Assembly: GCF_949820605.1 (NCBI RefSeq)
Contig: NZ_CATKVU010000006.1
Location: forward strand, 620,001-684,000
Direction of reading: 5' to 3'
DNA from: Segatella copri
GTDB taxonomy: Bacteria > Bacteroidota > Bacteroidia > Bacteroidales > Bacteroidaceae
DNA length: 64,000 nucleotides
The notes under the pieces were generated by a model that did no database searches, was not told the origin of the DNA, and saw only the letters and a program-made list of their open reading frames with translations. This document shows, one piece after another, positions 41,302 to 50,478 of the stretch. The stretch's first letter is position 1. Every line of letters starts with the position of its first letter. A program made the position numbers and the translations under genes.

Positions 41302-43023
41302 TCATCCTTCGTTTGGACGGATGTCTTCTATCTGAAGTTGAACTTGGTTTTTCTTAAAAATATTCTCTTCTATGGTGAAGGCTATGTCGAAACTTCGCTT
41401 ACTCTTAATGTAGCGGGCAGCTGCACTCTGACCGAAAGCGATGCCGTTTAAGACCGTGCTCGATTTTGAGTCTACCAGTTCCAACTTGATGTGTTCCTGT
41501 TCTCTGCCCACCACCTTGCTGGTACCATAATCATATACCCGGTTGGTGCAGAAAATAGGTTTCTGGTTACATGGACCGAAAGGAGAGAAGCGCTTCAAGT
41601 CGGCCTGCAGATGCTTGGTAATGTCTTTAAAGTCAATTTCAGCATCTATGTTGAGCATCGGTTCTGTCTGTTGAGGCGAAATATGCTCTTCTACATAATG
41701 CTGGAACCTGTCTCTGAACTCTCTAACCTTATCCCATTTCAAGGTAAGTCCGGCAGCATAGGTATGACCACCGAAATTGAGCAGGAGGTCGCGGCAACTC
41801 TTGATGGCTGAGTAGATGTCAAATCCCGTTACGCTACGTGCTGAACCTGTAGCCATATCACCATCCCGGGTCAGAACAATGGTAGGGCGGAAGTAGATTT
41901 CGGTGAGTCGGGAAGCAACAATGCCAATGACTCCCTTTTTCCAGCCTTCATCATAGAGCACGATGCTGGAGTTGTGTTTCATGCTTTCCAGACGCGATAC
42001 GATACCGTTGGCTTCTTCAGTCATCTGCTTGTCTATGTCTTTGCGCTGCTCATTGTACTCATTGATGTGTCTGGCCATGCGCAGGGCTGAGGAATAGTCT
42101 CTTTCTACCAGCAGATCTACGCTCAGCTTGCCGTTCTCCATTCTGCCTGAAGCATTGATGCGGGGACCAATCTTGAACACAATATCACTCATAGAGAGCT
42201 CGCGTCCGTTCAGTCCGCAGATGTCAATGATGGATTTCAGACCGATACTTGGATTGGTATTCAGCAACTTAAGACCATGGAAGGCGAGTATTCTGTTCTC
42301 ATCTACCACCGGCACAATGTCGGCAGCAATACTCACGGCGCAGAAGTCGAGCAGAGGAATGAGCCTGGAGAACGGAATGTTGTTGTTCTTGGCAAAAGCC
42401 TGCATAAACTTGAACCCTACACCGCATCCGCAGAGATGCTTGAATGGGAATGGATCGTCAGGACGCTTCGGATTGAGTATGGCCACAGCAGGTGGCATCA
42501 CATCGTCAGGAACGTGATGGTCGCAGATGATGAAGTCTATTCCCAGACTCTTGGCATATTCTATCTCCTGAATAGCCTTGATTCCGCAGTCTAGAATAAT
42601 AATCAATTTTACACCAGTCTGATGAGCAAAATCTATTCCTTTCTTACTCACTCCGTAACCTTCGTCGTAGCGGTCGGGAATGTAGTAGTCGATGTTTGAA
42701 TAGAATTGCTGCAAGAATTTGTACACCAGGGCAACGGCGGTGCATCCGTCTACGTCATAGTCTCCGTAAACAAGGATACGTTCCTTTCTACCCATAGCAT
42801 CGTTCAGGCGGTCTACGGCAATATCCATGTCTTTCATCAGGAATGGATTGATGAGATCTGAGAGTTGTGGACGGAAGAACCGTTTGGCTGCAGACTCTGT
42901 TGTAATCTCGCGCTTGATGAGCAAATGGGCAAGAACTGGGCTCATATTTAGCTTGGCGCCTAATTCTTCAGCTGCTTTTTGCTGTTCAGGTGTTGGTGAT
43001 TCGTAATTCCATTTAAAATGCAT
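41302..43023 (-). CDS. recJ: Single-stranded-DNA-specific exonuclease RecJ
   Basis: 573 aa, DHH-DHHA1 protein, normal length. Motifs: ILVYGDYDVDGCTAVALVYKFL, FIICDHHVPDD (DHH), LCGCGVGFKFMQ, KIGPRINASGRM and the GGHTYAAGLTL motif of DHHA1, followed by an OB-like C-terminal part. It degrades ssDNA 5'-3' in recombination, mismatch and base-excision repair. It precedes recQ by 115 bp. A minus-strand TAACTTTG at 43056-43049 is the likely -7 box. Confidence 0.94.
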   Translation of the reverse strand: MHFKWNYESPTPEQQKAAEELGAKLNMSPVLAHLLIKREITTESAAKRFFRPQLSDLINPFLMKDMDIAVDRLNDAMGRKERILVYGDYDVDGCTAVALVYKFLQQFYSNIDYYIPDRYDEGYGVSKKGIDFAHQTGVKLIIILDCGIKAIQEIEYAKSLGIDFIICDHHVPDDVMPPAVAILNPKRPDDPFPFKHLCGCGVGFKFMQAFAKNNNIPFSRLIPLLDFCAVSIAADIVPVVDENRILAFHGLKLLNTNPSIGLKSIIDICGLNGRELSMSDIVFKIGPRINASGRMENGKLSVDLLVERDYSSALRMARHINEYNEQRKDIDKQMTEEANGIVSRLESMKHNSSIVLYDEGWKKGVIGIVASRLTEIYFRPTIVLTRDGDMATGSARSVTGFDIYSAIKSCRDLLLNFGGHTYAAGLTLKWDKVREFRDRFQHYVEEHISPQQTEPMLNIDAEIDFKDITKHLQADLKRFSPFGPCNQKPIFCTNRVYDYGTSKVVGREQEHIKLELVDSKSSTVLNGIAFGQSAAARYIKSKRSFDIAFTIEENIFKKNQVQLQIEDIRPNEG

Positions 43024-43048
43024 TTTAATTATTTTTTATTTCTGCCCC

Positions 43049-43056
43049 CAAAGTTA
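43049..43056 (-). promoter_or_regulatory. -7 box of recJ-recQ
   Basis: TAACTTTG on the minus strand, 25 bp upstream of the recJ ATG. Confidence 0.6.
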
Positions 43057-43176
43057 CGAAAATAAAATGACAAAAGGAAATGTTTAGGGAGGAATTTTAC
43101 TAAATTACCTAGAAATAAGTAAAAATAAGACTTGTTGGCAACCCAAAATAAGTAAATAAGAGATTTTCTTGGCAAC

Positions 43177-43208
43177 AAAAAAGGCAGCAAACTCATCGGT
43201 TTGCTGCC
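43177..43208 (-). terminator. Terminator of the C1 peptidase gene
   Basis: GGCAGCAAAC-TCATCG-GTTTGCTGCC, followed on the minus strand by a T6 run. Confidence 0.85.
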
Positions 43209-43275
43209 CCTTGAATATTTTTGTTTAGGAGAATGTCCATAGAAAACCTATAGGCTGTTAACTATTAAAACTCTC

Positions 43276-44487
43276 CTAGATTCCGAGCTTCTTGCGGATG
43301 TCCTTAGGAAGGGCGTTCTTGTTAACCATGAAGTCCATAGTCTTGTAAGCTACGAAAGCCTTGGTCATGTACCAGGTTCCCTTGTAGTCACCATACTCGC
43401 CCCAAGAGTTCTTAACCATGTAGTACTCCTTGCCGTTCTGATCCTTAGCGATACCGTAGATGTGCATACCATGGTCGTCAGTTGTCTCCCAATTGTCGAA
43501 TGCTTCCTGACGCATAGCCTGTGTAGGAACAATCTCAGGAGCATTTACGCCGAGAGAATCAAACTTCTCCTTCTTCTCGTCCTTAGAGAGCTTGAACCAA
43601 TGGTCAGCATCTGTACCGGCCATAGAGCGAACCTTCTTTACGTCGTAAGCGATACCGAGACCCTTGCGAGTGAAACCGTCTTCTGTTACGTCACCTCCCC
43701 ATGCTACTGTATAACCATTGTTTACAGCGTTGTCGATAATTTTGCAGAGGTCTTCCATAGGAACGTTGTAACTCAAAGGCCAGCGCCAGTTATCCTGTAC
43801 CTCAACAGCAAACTTGCTCCACATTGGGTGGTGGGTGTAGCTGGTAATGGTTACATAATCATCAAGATTCAAACCGAGGCTCTGGCAGAAGCTCTGTGGA
43901 GTATACTGCTTGCCCTCGTATGTAAACTTCTCAGGAGCCTTACCGATGTAAGAGTCGATGATACCCTGAAGACCGCTCTTCCAGGCTGGAGAAAGCTTCT
44001 TAGCTGTGCTCTTTGCTACTGCCTCTACGTATGGAGTCATTACATTGAAGAACTCACCGAAGTTAGCCAAAGAGTCACCTGTCAATGAACCTGGTGCAGG
44101 CATGGCAGACTCAGGTACAATACCATAGTGCTGCAAAGCATAGAGTACATCGTAGGCGCTACCACCCTCAGAGAAGCTCACGTCGCCGTGCATTCTTACA
44201 GCCATTGTGGCGCGGTCCATATAAGTCTTGTTGGCTACGAACATTTCGCTGAGGTCGTAGGTCTTGCCTGTCTTCTTCAAGATTTCGCTCTCGAAGTAGC
44301 TGAGGGTAGAGTAAGCCCAGCACGTACCACTGCGGTTCTGGTCCTTGATGCTAGTGATAGGATTCTGCTTTACTACAGTAAATACAGGTTTGTTCTTTGC
44401 TACTTCTGCAGAGTCTGCAGCTTTCTTCGCATTTGCTCCTGTGGCTACCAAAGCCATCAAGGCTGCAACAATCATAGTTTTCTTCAT
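43276..44487 (-). CDS. Exported C1-family (bleomycin hydrolase/aminopeptidase C-like) cysteine peptidase
   Basis: 403 aa. Signal peptide about 1-21 (MKKTMIVAALMALVATGANA). Papain-type residues: Cys in QNRSGTCWAYSTLSYFESE, His in DDHGMHIYGIA, Asn in MVKNSWGEYG. This C1B arrangement is that of aminopeptidase C / bleomycin hydrolase, but the signal peptide implies a periplasmic or secreted location, unlike cytosolic PepC. It is immediately downstream of the Xaa-Pro aminopeptidase gene (83 bp), which suggests joint peptide use. The C-terminal region keeps the long insertion typical of the family. Confidence 0.9.
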   Translation of the reverse strand: MKKTMIVAALMALVATGANAKKAADSAEVAKNKPVFTVVKQNPITSIKDQNRSGTCWAYSTLSYFESEILKKTGKTYDLSEMFVANKTYMDRATMAVRMHGDVSFSEGGSAYDVLYALQHYGIVPESAMPAPGSLTGDSLANFGEFFNVMTPYVEAVAKSTAKKLSPAWKSGLQGIIDSYIGKAPEKFTYEGKQYTPQSFCQSLGLNLDDYVTITSYTHHPMWSKFAVEVQDNWRWPLSYNVPMEDLCKIIDNAVNNGYTVAWGGDVTEDGFTRKGLGIAYDVKKVRSMAGTDADHWFKLSKDEKKEKFDSLGVNAPEIVPTQAMRQEAFDNWETTDDHGMHIYGIAKDQNGKEYYMVKNSWGEYGDYKGTWYMTKAFVAYKTMDFMVNKNALPKDIRKKLGI

Positions 44488-44570
44488 GAATTCTTTTCTC
44501 TTTATATTAATGTTCTTGTTATATCTTCTCTCTGATTCCTTTTTCTGAAATGATTTCTCTTTCAGGAATT

Positions 44571-45977
44571 TTATTCCTTGTTGGCTGCCATGAACTCCTC
44601 AACATCTTTTGGATGATAAGGTATGCGGTCTTTGCCCAGGAATCTGCAACCATCTTTGGTGATGAGTACATCGTCCTCAATTCGGATACCACCGAAATCT
44701 TTATAGGTCTCAATCTTGTCGAAGTTGAGGAATTCTGCACAGTGACCGGATGCCTTCCAGTCGTCGATGAGGGAAGGGATGAAGTAAACTCCCGGCTCGT
44801 CGGTTATCACGAAACCTTCCTGCAGACGGCGACCCATACGCAGGCAGTTGGTACCGAATTGCTCCAGATTAGGGCGTACCTCTTCGTCGAAACCAACGTT
44901 AATCTGGTCGAGGTTCTCCATGTCGTGAACATCCATTCCCATCATGTGGCCCAAACCATGAGGCAGGAACATGGCGTGTGCTCCAGCCTTTACAGCCTCT
45001 TCTGTATCACCCTTTGCAAGTCCGAGCTCCTTCATGCGGTTGAAGAGCAGGCGGCATACAGAGAAGTGTACGTCTGCCCATTTTACTCCTGGCTTGGCTA
45101 CATCCAGTGCATGGTCGTGGCATTCTTCTACAATAGAGTAGATTTCCAACTGGCGCTGGCTGAACTTTCCGCTCACCGGCATGGTGCGGGTGTTGTCTGA
45201 ACAGTAGTTGTTCATAGTTTCTGCACCTGCATCACAGAGTGCCAGTCTGCCTTCTTCCAGTACATTCATAGATGGATAACCATGCTGAATTTCACCGTGC
45301 TGACTGAAGATGGTTGGGAAACTGACCATGGCTCCGTAAGAGTGGGCAATACCGCTTACCTGACCTGCAACATATTTTTCTGTCACACCCGGACGTACGA
45401 GCTTCATCGCTGTGGTATGCATCTTGTATCCGATGACAGCAGCACGCTCCAATTCCTCGATTTCTTCCTGGGTCTTAGTTGAACGCATCTTCACAACAGC
45501 CTTGATGAGGTCCATGCTGGCCTCTTCTTTCTGTTGGTTAGGATGGATGCCCAGAAGGTCGAATACCTGCAGCTTGATGTCGTAGCGGTAAGGTGGCAGG
45601 AAATGAATCTTGCGCTTCTTTGACATGGCGTCGTTGCAGATAGTCTTGAGCGTTTTCATAGGTGCTGAGTTGTGAACGCCTACCTGCGCTGCAAGATCGT
45701 GAACATTGTCAACGCTTCCGTACCATACGATGTCTACGAGGTCGATGTCGTCGCCAATCAGGGTTTCAATATCGTTGTCTATATCTATCACACCTACCAG
45801 ACCGTCGCGCTGCAATCCGAAATAATAGAGGAATGTCGAGTCCTGACGGAAAGGGTAATATCCGTTATTAGGGAAATTACATGGTGAATTGTTGTTTCCG
45901 AAAAGTATAATTACGCCGCTTTTCACAAGCTTCTTCAGCTCCTGTCTGCGGCTGATGTAAGTCTCTTTGCTGAACAT
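44571..45977 (-). CDS. Xaa-Pro aminopeptidase (M24B)
   Basis: 468 aa. N-terminal creatinase-like domain (MFSKETYISRRQELKKLVKSGVIILFGNN ... YFGLQRDGLVGVIDIDN) and C-terminal pita-bread domain. Metal ligands are visible in ALCDAGAETMNNYCSDNTRTMP (two Asp), HGLGHMMGMDVHD (His), ITDEPGVYFIP (Glu) and GGIRIEDDVLIT (Glu). It removes N-terminal residues before proline. No signal peptide, so it is cytoplasmic. It shares a 15 bp inverted-repeat promoter region with the divergent patatin-like gene. Confidence 0.93.
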   Translation of the reverse strand: MFSKETYISRRQELKKLVKSGVIILFGNNNSPCNFPNNGYYPFRQDSTFLYYFGLQRDGLVGVIDIDNDIETLIGDDIDLVDIVWYGSVDNVHDLAAQVGVHNSAPMKTLKTICNDAMSKKRKIHFLPPYRYDIKLQVFDLLGIHPNQQKEEASMDLIKAVVKMRSTKTQEEIEELERAAVIGYKMHTTAMKLVRPGVTEKYVAGQVSGIAHSYGAMVSFPTIFSQHGEIQHGYPSMNVLEEGRLALCDAGAETMNNYCSDNTRTMPVSGKFSQRQLEIYSIVEECHDHALDVAKPGVKWADVHFSVCRLLFNRMKELGLAKGDTEEAVKAGAHAMFLPHGLGHMMGMDVHDMENLDQINVGFDEEVRPNLEQFGTNCLRMGRRLQEGFVITDEPGVYFIPSLIDDWKASGHCAEFLNFDKIETYKDFGGIRIEDDVLITKDGCRFLGKDRIPYHPKDVEEFMAANKE

Positions 45978-45996
45978 ATTTTTAGTATTTTACATT

Positions 45997-46055
45997 ATTT
46001 TGCTTGCAAAGTTAGCAATTATTTCCCAAAAAATACGTATCTTTGCAAGCAAAAT
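45997..46055. promoter_or_regulatory. Divergent promoters in a perfect 15 bp inverted repeat
   Basis: ATTTTGCTTGCAAAG (45997-46011) and its exact complement (46041-46055) flank 29 bp. Minus -7 box TAACTTTG is at 46014-46007 and plus -7 box TATCTTTG at 46038-46045. Each repeat arm covers the expected start of one transcript. It may be an operator for both genes. Confidence 0.65.
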
Positions 46056-46185
46056 TGAATAAAACGCGTAAATTTATAAATAATTAATATAAAAACGGCT
46101 TTTTGCTAGACAAAATGTAAGAAAATTGTCTATGCTGCGAGCAAAATATAATTATTTTCAGAATTTTAAAAGCAGAGAGTGTGTT

Positions 46186-47037
46186 ATGAAATTGAATTTA
46201 AAAACAACAGGTTTGGTTCTTGAGGGAGGAGGCATGCGAGGGGTCTTCACCAGTGGGGTACTGGATGCCTTCATGAAGCATGATGTTCATTTCCCTTATA
46301 CGGTGGCTGTATCGGCTGGGGCATGTAATGGCATGTCGTATATGAGCCGCCAACCTCGGCGTGCCCGTATCTCTAACATCGATTATCTGGCCCGATACCA
46401 GTATATCGGTATTCGCCATCTGGTGACCCAGGGGTGTATCTTCGACCGCAAATTGCTCTACGATAAGTTTCCAAACCAGCTCTTACCCTTCGATTTTGAT
46501 ACCTATTTTAAGTATGCCGATGGTTTCGAGATGGTTACTACAAATTGTCTTACGGGCAAGGCTATGTATCTTTCCGAGAAGCATGACAGGCAGCGTGCAC
46601 TGGATGTTGTGCGTGCTTCCAGCAGTTTGCCATATGTGAGCAAGATTGTGGAAGTGGATGGCATTCCGATGTTGGATGGTGGTATTGCGGACAGTATTCC
46701 GGTACAGCACGCCATTGACATGGGGTGGCAACACAATGTGGTTGTCCTGACTCGCAACAAAGGATGGCGTGATATGGGCAAAGACCGTAAGATACCTTAT
46801 TTATATAAGAACTATCCTCGCCTGCGTGTGGCTCTGAGTCACCGTCATCGGGCTTATAACGAACAGATCCAGCTTGTAGATGATCTGGAGGCTGCGGGTA
46901 AGATTACCTGTATCCGTCCAATCCGTCCGTTGGAAGTTGGCAGAATAGAGAAGGATACCGATAAACTGGAACGCCTCTACGAAGAAGGTTTCATGCTGGG
47001 TGAGGCTTTCTGCGAAAAATGCGTAGAAAAAGAATAA
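46186..47037 (+). CDS. Patatin-like phospholipase-family protein
   Basis: 283 aa from the ATG at 46186 (MKLNLKTTGLVLEGGGMRGVFTSGVLDAF); an upstream in-frame ATG at 46126 is less likely because it precedes a poorly conserved stretch. The oxyanion motif is GGGMRG, the nucleophile Ser lies in VAVSAGACNG and the Asp in MLDGGIADSIP. The elbow reads A-x-S-x-G instead of G-x-S-x-G. The length and the 'YLSEKHDRQRALDVVRASSSLPYVSKIVEV' region match the YjjU-type subgroup. It probably hydrolyses lipid acyl esters; substrate unknown. It is divergent from the aminopeptidase gene. Confidence 0.85.
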   Translation: MKLNLKTTGLVLEGGGMRGVFTSGVLDAFMKHDVHFPYTVAVSAGACNGMSYMSRQPRRARISNIDYLARYQYIGIRHLVTQGCIFDRKLLYDKFPNQLLPFDFDTYFKYADGFEMVTTNCLTGKAMYLSEKHDRQRALDVVRASSSLPYVSKIVEVDGIPMLDGGIADSIPVQHAIDMGWQHNVVVLTRNKGWRDMGKDRKIPYLYKNYPRLRVALSHRHRAYNEQIQLVDDLEAAGKITCIRPIRPLEVGRIEKDTDKLERLYEEGFMLGEAFCEKCVEKE

Positions 47038-47073
47038 TATTAATAAGGTGTAGTTGATAAATAAGGTGTAGAG
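47036..47073 (+). repeat. Two AATAAGGTGTAG copies (element copy 5)
   Basis: AATATTAATAAGGTGTAG (47036-47053) and ATAAATAAGGTGTAGAG (47057-47073), directly after the patatin-like stop codon. Related to the TATATATAATAAGGTGTA element. Confidence 0.65.
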
Positions 47074-47105
47074 TTTTAGTATATGGCTTGAGAATGAGTA
47101 GAATA

Positions 47106-47145
47106 GTGGTTTTTAGGAACGGATTACACCGTGCCTAAAAATCAC
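47106..47145. terminator. Nested hairpin between convergent genes
   Basis: GTGGTTTTTAGG (47106-47117) pairs with CCTAAAAATCAC (47134-47145) around an inner ACGG/CCGT stem. It lies between the 3' ends of the patatin-like gene (+) and trmD (-), so it may serve both, although U-runs are short. Confidence 0.6.
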
Positions 47146-47182
47146 CGTTCTGGGTATGATAGTAATCAGCAATGATTTCTTC

Positions 47183-47857
47183 TTATTTCAGCAGGTCAGG
47201 GCGCAGGCGCTTGGTTCTTTCCATGGCCTGGTCGAATTCCCACTGGCGAATCTTGGCTTCGTTGCCACTGAGCAGAATCTCCGGAACCTTCCATCCCTTG
47301 TAGTCGGCAGGACGGGTGTAGATAGGGGCGGCAAGAATGTCGTCCTGGAAACAGTCGGAAAGTGCACTCTGTTCGTCGCTGATAACACCCGGAACCAGTC
47401 GGATGACGGCATCTGAGATGATGGCTGCAGCAAGTTCGCCACCCGTTAGCACATAATCACCTACACTGATTTCTCGGGTAATGAGATGGTCGCGCACACG
47501 CTGGTCAATACCCTTGTAGTGACCGCAGAGGATGATGAGGTTACCCTGCATCGACATTTCGTTGGCTATCTTCTGGTTGAAAGTTTCACCATCTGGCGAA
47601 ACGTAAATCACGTCATCATACTCGCGCTCCGCCTTCAGCGCAGCAATGCAGCGGTCTATTGGTTCACATTGCATCACCATGCCGGCACTTCCGCCGTATG
47701 GATAGTCGTCCACACGCTTCCATTTATCTAATGTGTAGTCACGCAGGTTGTGCAGATGAATCTCCGCTAGACCCTTCTTCTGCGCACGTGCCAGAATGGA
47801 CTCATTGAAGAATCCCTCCAGCATCTCTGGTAATACTGTAATAATGTCTATTCTCAT
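47183..47857 (-). CDS. trmD: tRNA (guanine-N1)-methyltransferase
   Basis: 224 aa from the ATG at 47857 ([13 protein letters not shown]). An upstream in-frame ATG (47896) would add a hydrophobic stretch not seen in the family. SPOUT trefoil-knot motifs: [30 protein letters not shown] and [31 protein letters not shown]. TrmD methylates G37 of tRNAs to prevent frameshifting. It is alone here, without the usual rpsP/rimM/rplS neighbours, as is common in Bacteroidota. Confidence 0.95.
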   Translation of the reverse strand: MRIDIITVLPEMLEGFFNESILARAQKKGLAEIHLHNLRDYTLDKWKRVDDYPYGGSAGMVMQCEPIDRCIAALKAEREYDDVIYVSPDGETFNQKIANEMSMQGNLIILCGHYKGIDQRVRDHLITREISVGDYVLTGGELAAAIISDAVIRLVPGVISDEQSALSDCFQDDILAAPIYTRPADYKGWKVPEILLSGNEAKIRQWEFDQAMERTKRLRPDLLK

Positions 47858-48188
47858 AACATCTGCAAAAATAATAAATAATGCGGAGAGTACCAAAAAA
47901 TTTTGCTTTTTCTTTCATTTTAACTCCTCTTTTCTTCACTTTCCTTTCTTTTTTCTCTGTTTTCCTGCCTTTCCGTAGCCATTCTTGTCTTTTCATATCA
48001 TAATCCTGCTTTTCCGGAGAAAGAGAGTGATTAATGTATAAATATGCAACAAAATTATCAAAAAAACAGAAAAATCATATCAAAATGATAAATTTTCGAT
48101 AAAAGATGCTACTATCTGTAGAAAAAGTTGTATTTTTGCAAATAGAATTGCTTGAAAGAGTGTATAATTAATTAAAATTGTGAACAAG
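47858..48188. other. 331 bp region between trmD and aconitase starts
   Basis: No gene was seen. From about 47902 to 47997 the plus strand is strongly pyrimidine-rich (CTTTTTCTTTC, TTCACTTTCCTTTCTTTTTT). It ends with the aconitase -7 box TATTTTTG (48131-48138). Confidence 0.6.
48131..48138 (+). promoter_or_regulatory. -7 box of the aconitase gene
   Basis: TATTTTTG followed by GCAAAT, about 50 bp upstream of the start codon; no clear -33 TTTG. Confidence 0.55.
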
Positions 48189-50447
48189 ATGATATTGGAC
48201 ATTGAAATGCTGAGAAGCTTTTACGCTTCGTATTCGGAAAGTGTAGCCCAGGCTAAGGCTATGGTGAAACGACCTCTTACTTATGCCGAGAAGGTGCTCT
48301 TTGCACATCTTTTCGACCCAACACAGTTGCGACCATATAAAAGAGGTGTGGAATATGTTGACTTCCGACCTAATCGCGTGGCGATGCAGGATGCGACTGC
48401 GCAAATGGCGCTCTTGCAGTTCATGAATGCGGGTAAGGACAAGGTGGCCGTACCTGCTTCCGTACATTGTGATCACTTGATTCGTGCCGATGTGGGCGCA
48501 ACACAAGATCTTCCTGAGGCTTGCAAGACCAATAAGGAGGTTTACGACTTCCTGAAGTCTGTTTCTCAGAAATACCATATCGGTTTTTGGGGACCAGGTG
48601 CCGGAATCATCCATCAGGTAGTGCTCGAAAACTATGCATTTCCTGGAGGTATGATGGTGGGTACCGATTCTCATACTCCTAATGCCGGCGGTCTTGGCAT
48701 GGTGGCAGTAGGTGTAGGTGGTGCTGATGCCGTAGATGTGTTGACCGGTCAGCCTTGGGAACTCAAGATGCCACGTCTCATTGGTGTGCATCTCACAGGT
48801 AAACTCTCTGGCTGGTCCACTCCTAAGGATGTGATTCTCGAAATCCTCGGCATCCTTACCGTAAAGGGCGGAACCAATGCCATCCTCGAATACTTCGGCG
48901 AGGGATTGAACAGCATCTCTACTACCGGCAAGGCTACCATCTGTAACATGGGAGCCGAATTGGGTGCCACATGCTCTATCTTCCCATTCGACCAGAATGC
49001 CAGCGAGTATCTCCGCAAGACAGGCCGTGAAGAAATTGCATCTCTCGCACAGATGAATGCAGCCGAACTCCGTGCTGATGATGAGGTGTTGGCAGATCCG
49101 TCTGCTTTCTACGACCAGATTGTTGAAATCGACCTTTCTAAGGTTGAACCTCATCTTAACGGTCCGTTCACTCCAGATGCAGCCACACCAATCTCTCACA
49201 TGAAGGCAAAAGGTCCTGCCAACGATTATCCGATGGTAGTAGAAGTAGGATTGGTAGGTAGCTGTACCAACTCTTCTTATCAGGACTTGGCCCGTGCTGC
49301 CAGCATTGCCCGTCAGGCTTATGAGAAAGGTATTGAGGTGAAGGGACAGCTTATCATCAACCCGGGTTCAGAGCAGATTCGCTATACAGCCGAGCGTGAT
49401 GGCATCCTCGATGATTTCAAGAAGATTGGAGCCCTCATCATGACCAATGCCTGCGGTCCTTGCATCGGACAGTGGAAGCGTCATACCGACGATAATACGC
49501 GCAAGAATGCCATCGTTACCTCTTTCAACCGAAACTTCCGCCGCCGTGCTGATGGTAACCCTAATACGTTTGCCTTCATCGGCAGTCCAGAGCTCACCGT
49601 GGCTCTCACCATTGCGGGCCGTCTCGACTTCAATCCGGCTACAGATACCTTGCTGGATAAGGATGGCAACAGCGTGATGCTCGATGCGCCTACAGGTTTC
49701 ACCTTCCCACCTAAGGGTTTTGCCGTAGAGGATAAGGGATTCATTGCCCCAAGCGAAGAAAATGCCAATGTAGAGGTAGTCATTGCGCCTGACAGCAACC
49801 GACTCCAGAAACTTGCTCCGTTTGCTCCATGGGATGGAAAAGACCTGACAGATATGCCGCTTCTTATCAAAACCGAGGGCAAATGTACCACCGACCACAT
49901 CTCTATGGCGGGTCCTTGGCTGAAGTTCCGTGGACATTTGCAGAACATCTCCGACAACCTTTTAATGGGTGCCGTTAATGCCTTTAACGGTGAGAGCAAT
50001 AAGGTGAAGAACCAGTTGGATGGTGCTTATGTCGAGGTTTCTACCGCTGCCAAGGCTTACAAGGCAAAAGGCATCAGTAGCATCGTGGTGGCAGAGGATA
50101 ATTATGGTGAAGGTTCTTCCCGTGAGCATGCAGCTATGGAGCCTCGTTTCCTCAACGTGAAGGTGATTCTCGCCAAGAGTTTCGCCCGCATCCACGAAAC
50201 CAACCTGAAGAAGCAGGGTATGCTTGCCCTCACATTCTGCAACAAGGATGATTATAATAAGGTGCAGGAGGACGACCGCATCTCTTTGACAGGTTTGAAG
50301 GAGTTTGCTCCAGGTTCTAAACTCACCGTCACCCTGAAGCACAAGGATGGTTCTGAGGATAGTTTCGAGGTTGAGCATACTTATAATGATACACAGATTG
50401 CATGGTTTAAGGCAGGTTCTGCATTGAACTTTGCTGCAAAGAAATAA
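48189..50447 (+). CDS. acn: Aconitate hydratase (mitochondrial-type)
   Basis: 752 aa from ATG at 48189 ([17 protein letters not shown]); a GTG three codons earlier (48180) is possible. Motifs: [28 protein letters not shown], the [4Fe-4S] cysteines in [17 protein letters not shown] and [11 protein letters not shown], and the swivel domain with [14 protein letters not shown]. The size and the C-terminal [25 protein letters not shown] ending match the mitochondrial-like aconitase known in Bacteroides. It interconverts citrate and isocitrate. Citrate synthase follows after 31 bp, so they form an operon. Isocitrate dehydrogenase is absent here. Confidence 0.94.
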   Translation: MILDIEMLRSFYASYSESVAQAKAMVKRPLTYAEKVLFAHLFDPTQLRPYKRGVEYVDFRPNRVAMQDATAQMALLQFMNAGKDKVAVPASVHCDHLIRADVGATQDLPEACKTNKEVYDFLKSVSQKYHIGFWGPGAGIIHQVVLENYAFPGGMMVGTDSHTPNAGGLGMVAVGVGGADAVDVLTGQPWELKMPRLIGVHLTGKLSGWSTPKDVILEILGILTVKGGTNAILEYFGEGLNSISTTGKATICNMGAELGATCSIFPFDQNASEYLRKTGREEIASLAQMNAAELRADDEVLADPSAFYDQIVEIDLSKVEPHLNGPFTPDAATPISHMKAKGPANDYPMVVEVGLVGSCTNSSYQDLARAASIARQAYEKGIEVKGQLIINPGSEQIRYTAERDGILDDFKKIGALIMTNACGPCIGQWKRHTDDNTRKNAIVTSFNRNFRRRADGNPNTFAFIGSPELTVALTIAGRLDFNPATDTLLDKDGNSVMLDAPTGFTFPPKGFAVEDKGFIAPSEENANVEVVIAPDSNRLQKLAPFAPWDGKDLTDMPLLIKTEGKCTTDHISMAGPWLKFRGHLQNISDNLLMGAVNAFNGESNKVKNQLDGAYVEVSTAAKAYKAKGISSIVVAEDNYGEGSSREHAAMEPRFLNVKVILAKSFARIHETNLKKQGMLALTFCNKDDYNKVQEDDRISLTGLKEFAPGSKLTVTLKHKDGSEDSFEVEHTYNDTQIAWFKAGSALNFAAKK

Positions 50448-50478
50448 TAGTAGCCATGCAGCTAAAAAAGTAACAGTT

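Noticed and set aside
48168..49199. 343-codon minus-strand frame opposite aconitase
   Set aside because: Antisense shadow; the plus-strand aconitase motifs and Fe-S cysteines are decisive.
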